From positions 1 to 64,000 of the forward strand of contig NZ_MIJE01000022.1 of NCBI RefSeq assembly GCF_001730225.1: DNA of 64,000 nucleotides, written 5' to 3'. A program made the translations under genes and the position numbers. The DNA comes from Desulfuribacillus alkaliarsenatis (GTDB taxonomy: Bacteria; Bacillota; Bacilli; Desulfuribacillales; Desulfuribacillaceae). Under the pieces are notes generated by a model. It was not told the DNA's origin, did no database searches, and saw only the letters and a program-made list of their open reading frames with translations. Positions 53,351 through 62,883 of the stretch are shown piece after piece. Numbering within the stretch: the first letter of the stretch is position 1; each line of letters starts with the position of its first letter.

Positions 53351-54133
53351 TTGACTGTACATAAAGAGTATTGGCCTAATGGGAATGTAAAGTACGATGG
53401 GGAAATGGTTGATGGGAAATGGCAAGGCGAAGGAAGGTTATTTTATGAAAATGGAAAAATACATTATAAAGGTGAATTTGAGAATGGTGAAATGCATGGT
53501 TTTGGAGAGCTTTATAATGAAAACGAAGCATTAATATATCGTGGTCATTTTGAATTTGGTGAAAAGGCACCCAAATCATATAATGCTAAGCAATTTTTGA
53601 ATACTCTCGTATCTAGTATCGACTTCTATGGATGGCTCAAAAAAACAGCTTTCTTTGCTGTATATTTTGCTATTTTTGTAGCGATTGATTATTGGTATGG
53701 TGCAAGCTGGGCGATGTATTTAGTATCGCTTGTATTGTTTACACTAGCAATTACATTTACTATTAGAAGAGATTTGTACTATAGATATGCTAGTTTTTTT
53801 AATAGTTACTCCATGGATATGATTGAAGAAAAAGGTGAATTGTTTAAAAAGAAGAATACAAGATCAAATATTATTGGCTTGTATTTTGTTGCTACTATAA
53901 TGATGTTTAATGGCTCTGTACAGCCAGATAATCGTTCATTAATCGAATATATCGGTTTAGCTAATATCTTAGTATTTTTTGTGTTTTTTCTATTGTTATT
54001 ACTATTGCTAGATATATTAAGTAATGCTGCTTTAAAGCATAGCGATGATAACGACCAATTCATAGGTTACTCTATTGTTTTTGGATTTTTAGTTGTGCTA
54101 ATTGTGTTTGTTTTTCTACAAATATTATTTTAA
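53351..54133 (+). CDS. MORN-repeat membrane protein
   Basis: A 260-residue protein with about three MORN-type repeats at the N-terminus (YWPNGNVKYDGEMVDGKW, FYENGKIHYKGEFENGEM, LYNENEALIYRGHFEFGE; about 6-75) and about five hydrophobic helices from 95 to the end. Start is TTG 53351 with GAGGTG 6 bases upstream. It follows the restriction gene by 19 bases in the same direction and has similar AT-rich codon use, so it seems to be part of the same acquired segment. A role in defence is possible but not shown. Confidence 0.75.
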   Translation: MTVHKEYWPNGNVKYDGEMVDGKWQGEGRLFYENGKIHYKGEFENGEMHGFGELYNENEALIYRGHFEFGEKAPKSYNAKQFLNTLVSSIDFYGWLKKTAFFAVYFAIFVAIDYWYGASWAMYLVSLVLFTLAITFTIRRDLYYRYASFFNSYSMDMIEEKGELFKKKNTRSNIIGLYFVATIMMFNGSVQPDNRSLIEYIGLANILVFFVFFLLLLLLLDILSNAALKHSDDNDQFIGYSIVFGFLVVLIVFVFLQILF

Positions 54134-54220
54134 TAAGATCATAAGAGGCTTCAAACGTATGTAAGGAGAGGAAGATTTACAAACGAAAATAGGAAGTATA
54201 TAATTGTAAATAGTAAAAAA

Positions 54221-54250
54221 GAATCATGGGGTTATATGCATCCATGATTC
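54221..54250. terminator. stem-loop between MORN and fdhE genes
   Basis: GAATCATGG (54221-54229) and CCATGATTC (54242-54250) form a perfect 9-bp stem. The A6 run lies on the 5' side, so the hairpin-plus-T-tract reads on the minus strand; for plus-strand transcripts the tail is weak. It may mark an inverted or imported segment end. Confidence 0.5.
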
Positions 54251-54318
54251 TATTAATGTAGACAGTGCGTACAAATCAATAATATCAATAATCAAGAAAT
54301 CGAGGGGAGTTTTCCGAA

Positions 54319-55113
54319 ATGAGTGCAAATCAAGATTACCTTAATATGCATAACAAAATAACAGAGACAGTAGTTGAAAAAGCGAAAAATATTGCTGTTG
54401 ACTTAGAGGTAGACTCAGCTAAGCTGCAGGAGTTAGTTGACGGGGTAACGCCAATTACTTCTGTAGTTAATGTGCCAATAGATAAGGATGAGTTCTTAGC
54501 GCTGGCTGAGGAGATTACAAATCATATTAGTACTCATCAACCACAATTAAGTGAGGTTGTACAAGCAATCATAAAGACACTGAAAACTACAGACCGTTTA
54601 GACGAATTTGTTACAGCGTCAAAAAAATTAGACTTAGATTTTTTTGTGGAATTTGGCGAAGAACATAATATAAATCCATCTATAACTCAGTTTTTAGGGG
54701 AAATGGCATACCGCTCTTATGCTATTGCTTTTGCTAAGCTAGTGCTTCAAGATATAGATTTGGCTAACTACAGGAATAATCTATGTCCAGTATGCGGTGA
54801 GAAAGTACGGATTATGAGTGCGCATGGGGATGATAAGCGCGAAGCTTGCTGTACCCGTTGTGATACAGTGTGGGAACTAAATCCCCTGCAGTGTCCGCAT
54901 TGTAAGAATGACGACCACGAAAAGCTCCATTATATTAAAGCAGGGGCTGATGAAGGTCGGAAAGTTTATGCATGTAATGTGTGCAAAGAGTATGTTAAAC
55001 AAATTGATGCTAAAGATTTCATGAATAAACCCAGTCATTTTATTGTCGACCTAGAGACAATTTATTTAGATATGTTAGCTGCTCAACAAGGTTATGGAGC
55101 AAAAGTAAAATAA
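54319..55113 (+). CDS. fdhE: formate dehydrogenase accessory protein FdhE
   Basis: FdhE binds iron through rubredoxin-like cysteine pairs and supports assembly of respiratory formate dehydrogenase. In this 264-residue protein the C-terminal third has CPVCGEK, CCTRC, CPHCKND and CNVCKEY (about 155-225), the expected zinc/rubredoxin-like layout, after a helical N-terminal part. GAGGGGAG precedes the ATG. It is 13-22 bases ahead of a ModE-type HTH gene. The FdhD partner is at 8.1 kb. Confidence 0.92.
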   Translation: MSANQDYLNMHNKITETVVEKAKNIAVDLEVDSAKLQELVDGVTPITSVVNVPIDKDEFLALAEEITNHISTHQPQLSEVVQAIIKTLKTTDRLDEFVTASKKLDLDFFVEFGEEHNINPSITQFLGEMAYRSYAIAFAKLVLQDIDLANYRNNLCPVCGEKVRIMSAHGDDKREACCTRCDTVWELNPLQCPHCKNDDHEKLHYIKAGADEGRKVYACNVCKEYVKQIDAKDFMNKPSHFIVDLETIYLDMLAAQQGYGAKVK

Positions 55114-55135
55114 AGAAAAACGAGGAGTGGGAAAA

Positions 55136-55483
55136 ATGGCTGAAAAGCAAAGTAATAGCCATGCGAAATCAAAGGTATGGCTAGTAAAAGGAGAAAATGT
55201 TGTTTATGGTGACGGTAGACAAGCCTTGCTAAGTGCGATTAAGGATACTGGCTCGATAAGGCAAGCGGCAAGTAGACTAGGAATGTCCTATCGGGCGGCA
55301 TGGGGTAAGATTAAAGCGACGGAAGAGCGATTGGGACTCGAGCTTGTTAGCACAAAAGCAGGTGGAAATGATAGTGGAACGAATCTTACTGAGGCTGGCA
55401 TAGAGTTCATGAAGAAGTATGAGCAGTTTAAGGCAGAGTCAAATGATGCAGTTGACGAAATTCATCGGAAATATTTTGGATAG
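55136..55483 (+). CDS. ModE-type winged-helix regulator without TOBE domains
   Basis: A 115-residue protein consisting only of the LysR-like winged helix of ModE: GDGRQALLSAIKDTGSIRQAAS (in two parts), MSYRAAWGKIKATEERLG and a C-terminal helix. Full ModE senses molybdate through C-terminal TOBE (Di-MOP) domains, which are missing here, so another signal or partner is required. ATG 55136 has GAGGAGTGG 6 bases upstream. Coupled to fdhE, it could tie formate dehydrogenase assembly to molybdenum supply. Confidence 0.9.
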   Translation: MAEKQSNSHAKSKVWLVKGENVVYGDGRQALLSAIKDTGSIRQAASRLGMSYRAAWGKIKATEERLGLELVSTKAGGNDSGTNLTEAGIEFMKKYEQFKAESNDAVDEIHRKYFG

Positions 55484-55547
55484 ATTGACGAACAGTTTTT
55501 CAGTTGATAAAATAACTCTTAATGTTAACTTAAGGAGTGTTTAAACA

Positions 55548-57089
55548 GTGCAAAAGCCTGAACAAAAGGTAATCGTCCTTGATTTTGGAGGACAGTATAA
55601 CCAGTTAATCGCGAGGCGAATTCGTGAGCTAGGTGTATATAGTGAACTAATGTCTCATAAAACAACAATTGAACAAATTAAAGAATTAAACCCAAAGGGG
55701 ATTATCTTCTCAGGCGGACCAAACAGTGTCTATAGCGAGAAAGCGCCAAAGGTTGATTCGGAAATTTATGAGCTTGGAATACCGATACTTGGAATTTGCT
55801 ATGGCATGCAAATGATGTCGTACCATTTCGAAGGTAAGGTAGAACGTGCTAGTGTTAGGGAATATGGCAAGGCAACCATCACTGTTTCAAACGAGTCAAG
55901 CCTATTATATACAGGACTGCCAAAGGAGCAGCAGGTATGGATGAGCCATAGCGACCTTGTAATAGAGCCACCTAAGGGCTTTGTAGTCGATGCAAGCACC
56001 AATCACGCCCCTGTAGCGGCGATGAGCAATGAAGAAAAAAGACTGTATGCAGTACAGTTCCATCCTGAGGTACTACATACCGTCCATGGCAACGATATGC
56101 TTAAAAACTTTATCTTACACGTTTGTAAGTGTGATTTAAATTGGACAGCTAGTAACTTTGTAGAATTTGCTGTAGAAGATATAAAAAGTCGTGCAGGAGA
56201 TAAGAAGGTTCTATGCGGACTTAGCGGCGGTGTAGATTCTTCAGTTGCTGCGGTGTTAACACATAAGGCAGTAGGGGATAATTTAACTTGTATCTTCGTA
56301 GATCACGGTCTATTACGTAAAAATGAAGCAGAGCAGGTAATGGAAACATTCAAAGATGGTTTCAACATGAATATTATTCTTGTCGATGCGAAAGAACGTT
56401 TTATGACCAAATTAAAAGGGGTCAGTGATCCTGAGACTAAACGTAAAATTATTGGTGAAGAATTTATCCGTGTATTCGAAGAAGAGTCTAAGAAACTAGG
56501 GCAATTCGATTACCTTGTACAGGGCACATTGTATACAGATATTATTGAAAGTGGAACAGATACGGCGACAACTATTAAATCCCATCACAACGTTGGTGGA
56601 TTACCAGAAGATATAGATTTCGAGATAATTGAACCGTTAAACACATTATTTAAGGATGAAGTTAGACGTGTAGGGGAAGAAATGGGATTACCTGAGACGA
56701 TTGTATGGCGCCATCCATTCCCAGGACCAGGTCTTGCAATTCGTGCAATAGGGGAAGTGACGGAAGAAAAGCTGCACATTCTCCGTGAGTCAGACGCTAT
56801 TCTAACAGAAGAAGTGCGTAAAGCTGGCTTATATCGTGAAGTATGGCAAATGTTTACTGTTGTACCGAACGTTCGTAGTGTAGGTGTTATGGGGGATGAG
56901 CGTACCTATAACCATGCGGTGGCTATTCGTGCTGTGACTAGTACTGATGGTATGACGGCTGATTGGGCGCACCTTCCTTATGAGTTACTACAAACCCTAT
57001 CTTCAAGGATGATTAATGAGATTCCAGAAGTAAACCGAGTTGTATATGATATTACATCAAAGCCACCAGCAACAATCGAATGGGAATAA
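55548..57089 (+). CDS. guaA: GMP synthase (glutamine-hydrolysing)
   Basis: Converts XMP to GMP with glutamine and ATP. 513 residues: class I glutaminase domain with LGICYGMQ (Cys84) and QFHPEV (about 173-178), ATP pyrophosphatase domain with [12 protein letters not shown] (about 224-235) and the C-terminal dimerisation part ending in KPPATIEWE. Start is GTG 55548 with AAGGAG 10 bases upstream. Followed by a strong terminator. Confidence 0.98.
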   Translation: MQKPEQKVIVLDFGGQYNQLIARRIRELGVYSELMSHKTTIEQIKELNPKGIIFSGGPNSVYSEKAPKVDSEIYELGIPILGICYGMQMMSYHFEGKVERASVREYGKATITVSNESSLLYTGLPKEQQVWMSHSDLVIEPPKGFVVDASTNHAPVAAMSNEEKRLYAVQFHPEVLHTVHGNDMLKNFILHVCKCDLNWTASNFVEFAVEDIKSRAGDKKVLCGLSGGVDSSVAAVLTHKAVGDNLTCIFVDHGLLRKNEAEQVMETFKDGFNMNIILVDAKERFMTKLKGVSDPETKRKIIGEEFIRVFEEESKKLGQFDYLVQGTLYTDIIESGTDTATTIKSHHNVGGLPEDIDFEIIEPLNTLFKDEVRRVGEEMGLPETIVWRHPFPGPGLAIRAIGEVTEEKLHILRESDAILTEEVRKAGLYREVWQMFTVVPNVRSVGVMGDERTYNHAVAIRAVTSTDGMTADWAHLPYELLQTLSSRMINEIPEVNRVVYDITSKPPATIEWE

Positions 57090-57135
57090 TAGATTAGTGG
57101 CAAAAATTAGAATATAATTTGTTTGTATTTGGCAG

Positions 57136-57173
57136 AATAACCTTTGTGGATAATACCACAAGGGTTATTTTTA
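57136..57173 (+). terminator. guaA terminator
   Basis: AATAACCTTTGTGG (57136-57149) pairs with CCACAAGGGTTATT (57156-57169), 13 of 14 positions, followed by TTTT. Confidence 0.92.
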
Positions 57174-57191
57174 TGCATTCAGTTAAAAGTT

Positions 57192-57237
57192 AAATACACG
57201 AACATTTAAATAAAATACCCATAGAACGTTCGTGTTT
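57192..57237. promoter_or_regulatory. paired PurR boxes ahead of pbuG
   Basis: Two inverted copies of a PurBox-like sequence: ATACACGAACATT (57194-57206) and, on the other strand, AAACACGAACGTT (57225-57237), about 18 bases apart. Bacillus PurR binds such inverted CGAAC boxes (consensus AWWWCCGAACWWT) upstream of purine genes including pbuG. Here ACGAAC replaces CCGAAC in both. Confidence 0.65.
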
Positions 57238-57241
57238 TTTG

Positions 57242-57270
57242 TTGACTTTTGTCGAATATGCTGGTACACT
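57242..57270 (+). promoter_or_regulatory. pbuG promoter
   Basis: TTGACT (57242-57247), 17-base spacer, TACACT (57265-57270), immediately downstream of the PurR boxes, so bound PurR would block RNA polymerase. Confidence 0.7.
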
Positions 57271-57316
57271 ATGGTTGCAATAATCGTATTTAGATTAAAC
57301 CAATATTGAAACAAGG

Positions 57317-57460
57317 TTCGTATAATCCTGAGAATATGGCTCGGAAGTATCTACCAGGCAACCGTAAATTGCTTGACTACGAAACAACTTACGTATCACA
57401 TGATGTTGATACGCTTGTTTTCGTAGAGCCTAGTGTATATAACTATATCACTAGGCTCTG
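57317..57460 (+). promoter_or_regulatory. guanine-type purine riboswitch with expression platform
   Basis: The aptamer (57317-57383) has P1 TTCGTA/TACGAA, the loop block AATATGG, the J2/3 TATCTACC and the J3/1 GACTACG. The specificity base before TACG is C (57377), the guanine/hypoxanthine form. Downstream, ACTACGAAACAA (from 57376) can pair with TTGTTTTCGTAG (57415-57426) as an anti-terminator that dissolves P1, while AGAGCCTAGTG (57425-57435) and CACTAGGCTCT (57449-57459) form the terminator stem; its T tract is poor. Guanine should reduce pbuG expression. Confidence 0.93.
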
Positions 57461-57496
57461 CTGTTTCCAAATTTATCCAAAAAGGAGATGTACGAG

Positions 57497-58822
57497 TTGG
57501 TAAGCAAAGACAGTGCAGTAGGTAAGTTTTTTAAGTTTGAAGAACACAACACGAATTTCAGAACAGAAGTAATTGCAGGTCTTACAACATTCTTAACTAT
57601 GGCTTACATAATATTTGTAAACCCTGCGATTCTATCAGACGCCGGTATGGATTTCGGAGCAGTATTCGTAGCAACGGTTATCGCTGCAACTATTGGTAGT
57701 TTGATTATGGGGTTATATGCTAACTATCCAATCGCGTTAGCGCCAGGTATGGGTCTGAATGCATATTTCTCATACACTGTAGTATTAGGAATGGGCTATT
57801 CTTGGGAAGTTGCTTTAGGAGCAGTATTCGTTTCCGGGGTATTATTCTTGATTTTAACAGTATCAAAAATACGTGAACTTATTATTAATGTAATTCCACC
57901 AGGTTTGAAAAGTGCTGTTGCAGCAGGTATTGGTTTGTTTATTGCTTTTATTGGTTTAAAAAATGCTGAGGTTATTGTAGGTTATGATGCAACACTAGTA
58001 GCGTTAAATCCTGAATTTCTGTCTGGGACACCGCTATTGACAATGATTGGTTTAGTAATTATTTCTTTATTAATAATTCGTAAAGTACCAGGCGGAATTT
58101 TTATTGGTATGTTAATTACAGCGATTATAGGTATTTTTATGGGTGAAGTAGTGCGACCAGAGGGTATAGTAGAGGCACCACCTAGTTTAGCTCCTACATT
58201 TATGGCGATGGACATTTGGGGTGCGTTAGAGTTAGGTGCATTGACAATAGTATTTGCTTTCTTGTTCGTTGACTTCTTCGACTCTGCTGGAACATTAACT
58301 GGAGTTGCTAAGCAGGGTAATATGTTAGTTGACAATAAGCTTCCTAGAGCAAGCCGTGCATTAACTGCAGACTCTGTAGCTACAATGTCAGGTGCAGCGC
58401 TTGGTACATCAACAACTACAGCTTACATAGAATCATCAGCGGGTGTTGCGGCTGGTGGACGTACTGGTATGACAGCTGTTGTTACTGGATTATTGTTCTT
58501 AGCTTCGTTACCGTTTTTCCCAATTATTAAAGCGTTAGCTTTATCGCCAGGGGTTACATCACCTGTTTTAATTATAGTGGGTGTATTCATGGCTTCAAGC
58601 TTAAAGGATATTGAATGGAAAGAGTTTTCCGAAGCAGTACCAGCTTTTATGACGGCGTTATTTATGCCGCTAAGCTTTAGTATCGCCAACGGTATTGCAT
58701 TTGGTTTCATTGCATATCCGCTTGTAAAGGTTTTTGCAGGTAAGGCGAAGGAAGTTCATCCATTAGTATATATTATCGGTTTCTTATTCGTGCTCCGATT
58801 TATTTTCCTCGGAACGGACTAA
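57497..58822 (+). CDS. pbuG: guanine/hypoxanthine permease PbuG
   Basis: A nucleobase permease of the AzgA/NCS2-like family with about 12-13 helices; takes up hypoxanthine and guanine. RTEVIAGLTTFLTMAYIIFVNP near 23-44 (in two segments), GLNAYFSYTVVLGMG and SAGVAAGGRTGMTAVV are typical. TTG 57497 fits the AAAGGAG ribosome site 9-10 bases upstream; the ATG at 57488 abuts that site. About 441 residues. Controlled by PurR boxes and the guanine riboswitch. Confidence 0.95.
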   Translation: MVSKDSAVGKFFKFEEHNTNFRTEVIAGLTTFLTMAYIIFVNPAILSDAGMDFGAVFVATVIAATIGSLIMGLYANYPIALAPGMGLNAYFSYTVVLGMGYSWEVALGAVFVSGVLFLILTVSKIRELIINVIPPGLKSAVAAGIGLFIAFIGLKNAEVIVGYDATLVALNPEFLSGTPLLTMIGLVIISLLIIRKVPGGIFIGMLITAIIGIFMGEVVRPEGIVEAPPSLAPTFMAMDIWGALELGALTIVFAFLFVDFFDSAGTLTGVAKQGNMLVDNKLPRASRALTADSVATMSGAALGTSTTTAYIESSAGVAAGGRTGMTAVVTGLLFLASLPFFPIIKALALSPGVTSPVLIIVGVFMASSLKDIEWKEFSEAVPAFMTALFMPLSFSIANGIAFGFIAYPLVKVFAGKAKEVHPLVYIIGFLFVLRFIFLGTD

Positions 58823-58865
58823 GGCAATTGGAGATATTAAATTTTTAGAAATCTAGAAGTTCATA

Positions 58866-58895
58866 GAGAGGGCTCTTTTATAGGGTCCTCTTTTA
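58866..58895 (+). terminator. probable terminator after pbuG
   Basis: AGAGGGCT and GGGTCCTCT arms (about 58867-58874 and 58883-58891, with wobbles) followed by TTTTA. It separates pbuG from the pur genes; no second riboswitch is seen before purE. Confidence 0.6.
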
Positions 58896-58964
58896 CTTCA
58901 AGTATGGATACATTAAAATACGATTAGCTATAAATAAAACCAGAGGAATATGGAGGATTATAAT

Positions 58965-59450
58965 ATGGACAAGCAGACCTTAGTGGGTGTTATTATGGGT
59001 AGCACTTCTGACTGGGAGACTATGAAACACGCATGCGATATGCTAGACGAATTAAAAGTACCCTACGAAAAAAAAGTAGTGTCAGCCCATCGAACTCCAG
59101 ATTATATGTTTAACTATGCGGAGACCGCCAAGGATCGTGGGATAGAAGTTATAATAGCGGGTGCGGGTGGAGCGGCCCATTTGCCAGGTATGGTTGCCTC
59201 TAAGACTGAGCTACCAGTAATTGGTGTGCCTGTGAAATCTAGCAACTTAAATGGCTTAGACTCATTGCTGTCTATTGTGCAAATGCCTGGGGGCATCCCA
59301 GTGGCTACAGTAGCCATTGGCAAAGCAGGAGCGACCAATGCAGGAATACTTGCAGCGCAGATATTAGGGATTAAATATCCAGAATATCAGCAAGCAGTGG
59401 CAATAATGCGCCAAAACAAGAAGGACACGGTATTATCAGAGGAACTGTAA
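58965..59450 (+). CDS. purE: N5-carboxyaminoimidazole ribonucleotide mutase PurE
   Basis: Class I PurE: moves the carboxyl group of N5-CAIR to give CAIR in purine synthesis. 161 residues; [16 protein letters not shown] near 8-23, SAHRTPD near 45-51 and [11 protein letters not shown] near 73-83 are the active-site motifs. ATG 58965 has GGAGGA 7 bases upstream; an earlier ATG at 58950 overlaps that site. First gene of the pur cluster and partner of purK. Confidence 0.97.
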   Translation: MDKQTLVGVIMGSTSDWETMKHACDMLDELKVPYEKKVVSAHRTPDYMFNYAETAKDRGIEVIIAGAGGAAHLPGMVASKTELPVIGVPVKSSNLNGLDSLLSIVQMPGGIPVATVAIGKAGATNAGILAAQILGIKYPEYQQAVAIMRQNKKDTVLSEEL

Positions 59451-59469
59451 TTTCAGAGGAACTTTAATT
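59436..59469 (+). repeat. 17-bp tandem duplication across the purE stop codon
   Basis: TCAGAGGAACTGTAATT (59436-59452) is followed directly by TCAGAGGAACTTTAATT (59453-59469), one mismatch. The first copy contains the purE stop codon. It lengthens the purE-purK gap, genes which overlap in many Bacilli. Confidence 0.85.
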
Positions 59470-59515
59470 ATGAATTGTTAAATGAATGAATGTAAAAGTA
59501 TTGGGGTGTATTACT

Positions 59516-60739
59516 GTGGATGATAATAATAAGGTGATAGAACCAGGCTCTACAATTGGGATATTAGGTGGCGGGCAGCTTGGTAGAATGATTATATTAG
59601 CTGGGAAGGCAATGGGGTATCGATTTGTCACACTTGACCCGCATAGCAAATGTCCAGCAGCGCAGGTTTCCGATGACCATATTGTGAGTAAGTTTGACGA
59701 TTTTAAGGGTGCTGATTATCTAGGTCGTAATAGTGAGGTTATAACTTATGAATTTGAAAATGTAGATTCTGCAGTTGCCAATAGGCTAGAGGAAAAATAC
59801 TATTTGCCTCAAGGAAGCCTATTATTAAAAATTACACAAAATCGTAGCAATGAGAAGTCTGTTTTACGGTCACTAGGTCTACCAGTTGCACCATTTGAAG
59901 TTATTAAAAGAGATCCATACGAAGTAATCAATAATGAGCCATTAACACACCTTAAACTTGTATCAAAAGATGAGCGACGCTTAGAGACAGCACTGCTGAA
60001 AGCTGTAGATAACTTAGGGATGCCAGCGGTTATGAAGACAACTACAGGTGGCTATGACGGTAAAGGACAGTGGTTTATCCGTAATGAGCGCGATTTTATA
60101 TCTGCTAGTAATGCTTTTAACCGTATCGAGTTTGTCAATTCAGATTTTATTGTTGAGAAATTTGTACCATTTGAACGAGAACTCTCCGTGATTGTAGCTA
60201 GGAATAAGAAAGGTGAAATAGAAACATATCCAGTAGCAGAGAATATTCACAATAACAGCATCTTGCATATGACAATAGTTCCAGCAAGAATTCCTGTCGA
60301 GGCTCAGGAGCAAGCACAGAAAATTGCTAAACAGCTAGCAATAGATATAGATCTTATTGGTTTGTTAGCAATAGAAATGTTTTATAAAGAGGATGGCACA
60401 ATCTATATCAATGAACTAGCACCAAGACCACACAATTCTGGACATTATACAATGGACGCATGCATGACGTCGCAGTTTGAACAGCATGTGCGGGCAATCT
60501 GTAATTTACCATTAGGCAAGACTGATTTATTAACGCCAGTAGTGATGGTAAATCTATTAGGACAGCATATTGCTCCGTTTATGGAATCGATTCCTAACAT
60601 GCCGAAAGAAGTAAAATTCCATTTATACGGAAAATCAGAAGCAGTATATAACCGGAAGATGGGACATATCAACGTATTAAGTGCAAGTGTTGAAGATGCA
60701 TTAAGTATTATTAACAACCTACCGTTCATTGATGCATAA
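59516..60739 (+). CDS. purK: N5-carboxyaminoimidazole ribonucleotide synthase PurK
   Basis: ATP-grasp enzyme that carboxylates AIR to N5-CAIR. GILGGGQLGRMI near the N-terminus, TTGGYDGKGQW near 185-195 and INELAPRPHNSGHYTM near 299-314 are diagnostic. GTG 59516 is preferred because GGGGTG lies 7 bases upstream; ATG 59486 would add ten residues but has no ribosome site. About 407 residues. A short Lys/Glu-rich insertion near 125-165 (RDPYEVINNEP) makes it slightly longer than B. subtilis PurK. Confidence 0.95.
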   Translation: MDDNNKVIEPGSTIGILGGGQLGRMIILAGKAMGYRFVTLDPHSKCPAAQVSDDHIVSKFDDFKGADYLGRNSEVITYEFENVDSAVANRLEEKYYLPQGSLLLKITQNRSNEKSVLRSLGLPVAPFEVIKRDPYEVINNEPLTHLKLVSKDERRLETALLKAVDNLGMPAVMKTTTGGYDGKGQWFIRNERDFISASNAFNRIEFVNSDFIVEKFVPFERELSVIVARNKKGEIETYPVAENIHNNSILHMTIVPARIPVEAQEQAQKIAKQLAIDIDLIGLLAIEMFYKEDGTIYINELAPRPHNSGHYTMDACMTSQFEQHVRAICNLPLGKTDLLTPVVMVNLLGQHIAPFMESIPNMPKEVKFHLYGKSEAVYNRKMGHINVLSASVEDALSIINNLPFIDA

Positions 60740-60846
60740 CACTAGCTAGTTACTATGACAACAACGCGCAAGCTGCAATATATACAATAAGACCCAGTGG
60801 GTAAGATACAAACCAACATGATGGGTAAAAAAATGGAGGATAAGAA

Positions 60847-62142
60847 ATGATAGAAAGATATTCAAGGCCAGAAATGGCAGCAATTTGGACAGAAGAAAAT
60901 AAATTCAATGCATGGCTTCGTGTTGAAATAGAGGCTTGTGAGGCGTGGGCGGAGCTAGGTGTTATTCCGAAAGAGGATGTACAAAAGCTTTGGGATAAAG
61001 CAGGCTTTGATGTGCAGCGCATTCACGAAATTGAAGCAGAAACAAGACATGATGTTGTTGCCTTTACTAGAGCGGTATCTGAAACCCTCGAAGAAGAGAA
61101 AAAATGGGTTCACTATGGACTTACTTCAACTGATGTAGTAGATACAGCACTAGCTTTTCTAATAAAACAAGCGAATGATATTATCCGCAAGGATATTGAG
61201 TATGTTATAGAAGTATTACGTAAGCGAGCAATTGAGCATAAGGACACTATAATGATGGGTCGAACCCACGGTGTGCATGCGGAGCCAACAACCTTTGGCT
61301 TAAAGCTAGCCTTATGGTATGAAGAGATGAAGAGAAACCTTGAGCGCTTTAACCGTGCTGCTGAAGAGGTAGAGTTTGGTAAAATGTCAGGAGCTGTAGG
61401 AACCTATGCAAACATTAACCCTGCAGTAGAAGAGTATGTCTGTAAGAAACTAGGCTTAACCCCAGCGCCAGTGTCAACGCAAACTTTACAGCGTGATCGT
61501 CATGCGCACTATTTATCAGTTCTAGCTTTAGTCGGGACAACCCTAGAGAAAATCGGCGTAGAAATCCGTGGGTTACAAAAAAGTGAAGTGCGTGAGGTCG
61601 AGGAACGCTTCCATAAGGGGCAAAAAGGTTCATCAGCTATGCCGCACAAACGTAATCCAGTATCAAGTGAAAACATTTGCGGTTTAGCTCGTGTGCTACG
61701 CGGCAACATGGTTGCAGAATATGATTGCGTTCCACTATGGCATGAACGTGACATATCACACTCATCAGTTGAACGTGTAATCATACCTGATAGCACGATA
61801 TTGCTAAACTATATGCTCAGACGTATGGGCAAAGTACTTGATGATTTAACGGTATTCCCTGAGAACATGCGTCGCAATATGGACCGCACCTTCGGACTTA
61901 TTTTCTCACAAAGAGTATTACTTAAGCTGATTGAGAAAGGCATGTCTAGGGAAGCGGCTTATGATATGGTACAACGCAAAGCAATGCAGGCCTGGGAGGA
62001 ACAGACCTCATTTAAGGGATTGGTAGAAGCAGAAGCAACTATAATGGAGCACTTGACGGAAGATGAAGTCGAGGATTGCTTCGATCCTAGATATCATGTG
62101 AAACATGTAGACACGATTTTCAAACGTATTGGTTTAATATAG
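60847..62142 (+). CDS. purB: adenylosuccinate lyase PurB
   Basis: Acts twice in purine synthesis: SAICAR to AICAR and adenylosuccinate to AMP. 431 residues; [15 protein letters not shown] near 138-152, the fumarase-family signature [11 protein letters not shown] near 261-271 and [13 protein letters not shown] near 299-311 are present. GGAGGATAAGAA precedes the ATG. The 107-base gap to purK shows no clear signal. Confidence 0.98.
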   Translation: MIERYSRPEMAAIWTEENKFNAWLRVEIEACEAWAELGVIPKEDVQKLWDKAGFDVQRIHEIEAETRHDVVAFTRAVSETLEEEKKWVHYGLTSTDVVDTALAFLIKQANDIIRKDIEYVIEVLRKRAIEHKDTIMMGRTHGVHAEPTTFGLKLALWYEEMKRNLERFNRAAEEVEFGKMSGAVGTYANINPAVEEYVCKKLGLTPAPVSTQTLQRDRHAHYLSVLALVGTTLEKIGVEIRGLQKSEVREVEERFHKGQKGSSAMPHKRNPVSSENICGLARVLRGNMVAEYDCVPLWHERDISHSSVERVIIPDSTILLNYMLRRMGKVLDDLTVFPENMRRNMDRTFGLIFSQRVLLKLIEKGMSREAAYDMVQRKAMQAWEEQTSFKGLVEAEATIMEHLTEDEVEDCFDPRYHVKHVDTIFKRIGLI

Positions 62143-62169
62143 TTTAAATTTTTAGGAGGGTATTTTTAA

Positions 62170-62883
62170 ATGCAAAAGGGTCAAATGCTTTATGAAGGAA
62201 AGGCAAAGAAAATATTTCGCACCGATGACGAAAACATCTATTGGGTTGTATATAAAGATGACGCTACTGCATTTAATGGCGCAAAGAAGGGGCAAGTAGC
62301 TAACAAAGGCTTATTAAATAACAAAATAAGCTCATTATTCTTCAAAATGCTTAAAAAAGAGGGCATTGATAATCACTTCATTGAGAACATCTCAGAGAAT
62401 GAACAGCTTATTAAAAAGGTTGAAATTATCAATGTAGAGGTTGTTGTCAGGAACGTGGCTACTGGATCTTTAGTTAAAAGGTTAGGATTCACGGAAGGCG
62501 AAGAATTATCAGAGCCAATTGTTGAATTTTATTACAAAAACGACGCATTAAATGACCCTTTTATAAACGAAGACCATATAAAGATTTTGAAGCTTGCAGA
62601 CCCTGGACAGGTACAGCAAATGAGGGAGCAGGGTTTACGAGTAAATACAGTATTAAAGCGTTTTATGGAGCAGCTAGGTATTATATTGGTTGATTTCAAG
62701 CTAGAGTTCGGAGTAGACAGTGAAGGTAAAGTATTACTGGCTGACGAAATATCTCCTGATACCTGTCGATTCTGGGATATAAAAACCCAGGAGAAGCTAG
62801 ACAAAGACCGTTTCCGTCAAGATTTAGGTGGCGTAGAAGAAGCCTATCAAGAAATTCTAAAACGATTGGAGGCCAAAATATAA
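62170..62883 (+). CDS. purC: SAICAR synthase PurC
   Basis: Joins aspartate to CAIR with ATP. 237 residues; LYEGKAKKIFRTDD near 7-20, VVVRNVATGSLVKR near 94-107 and DEISPDTCRFWD near 197-208 are motifs of the family. AGGAGGG lies upstream of the ATG. Its TAATG end overlaps the purF start by one base, so purC and purF are directly coupled. Confidence 0.98.
   Translation: MQKGQMLYEGKAKKIFRTDDENIYWVVYKDDATAFNGAKKGQVANKGLLNNKISSLFFKMLKKEGIDNHFIENISENEQLIKKVEIINVEVVVRNVATGSLVKRLGFTEGEELSEPIVEFYYKNDALNDPFINEDHIKILKLADPGQVQQMREQGLRVNTVLKRFMEQLGIILVDFKLEFGVDSEGKVLLADEISPDTCRFWDIKTQEKLDKDRFRQDLGGVEEAYQEILKRLEAKI

Noticed and set aside
57306-57503. Open reading frame of 65 codons across the pbuG leader
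   Set aside because: It runs through the conserved guanine riboswitch aptamer and its expression platform; the base conservation is explained by RNA structure and there is no ribosome site for it.
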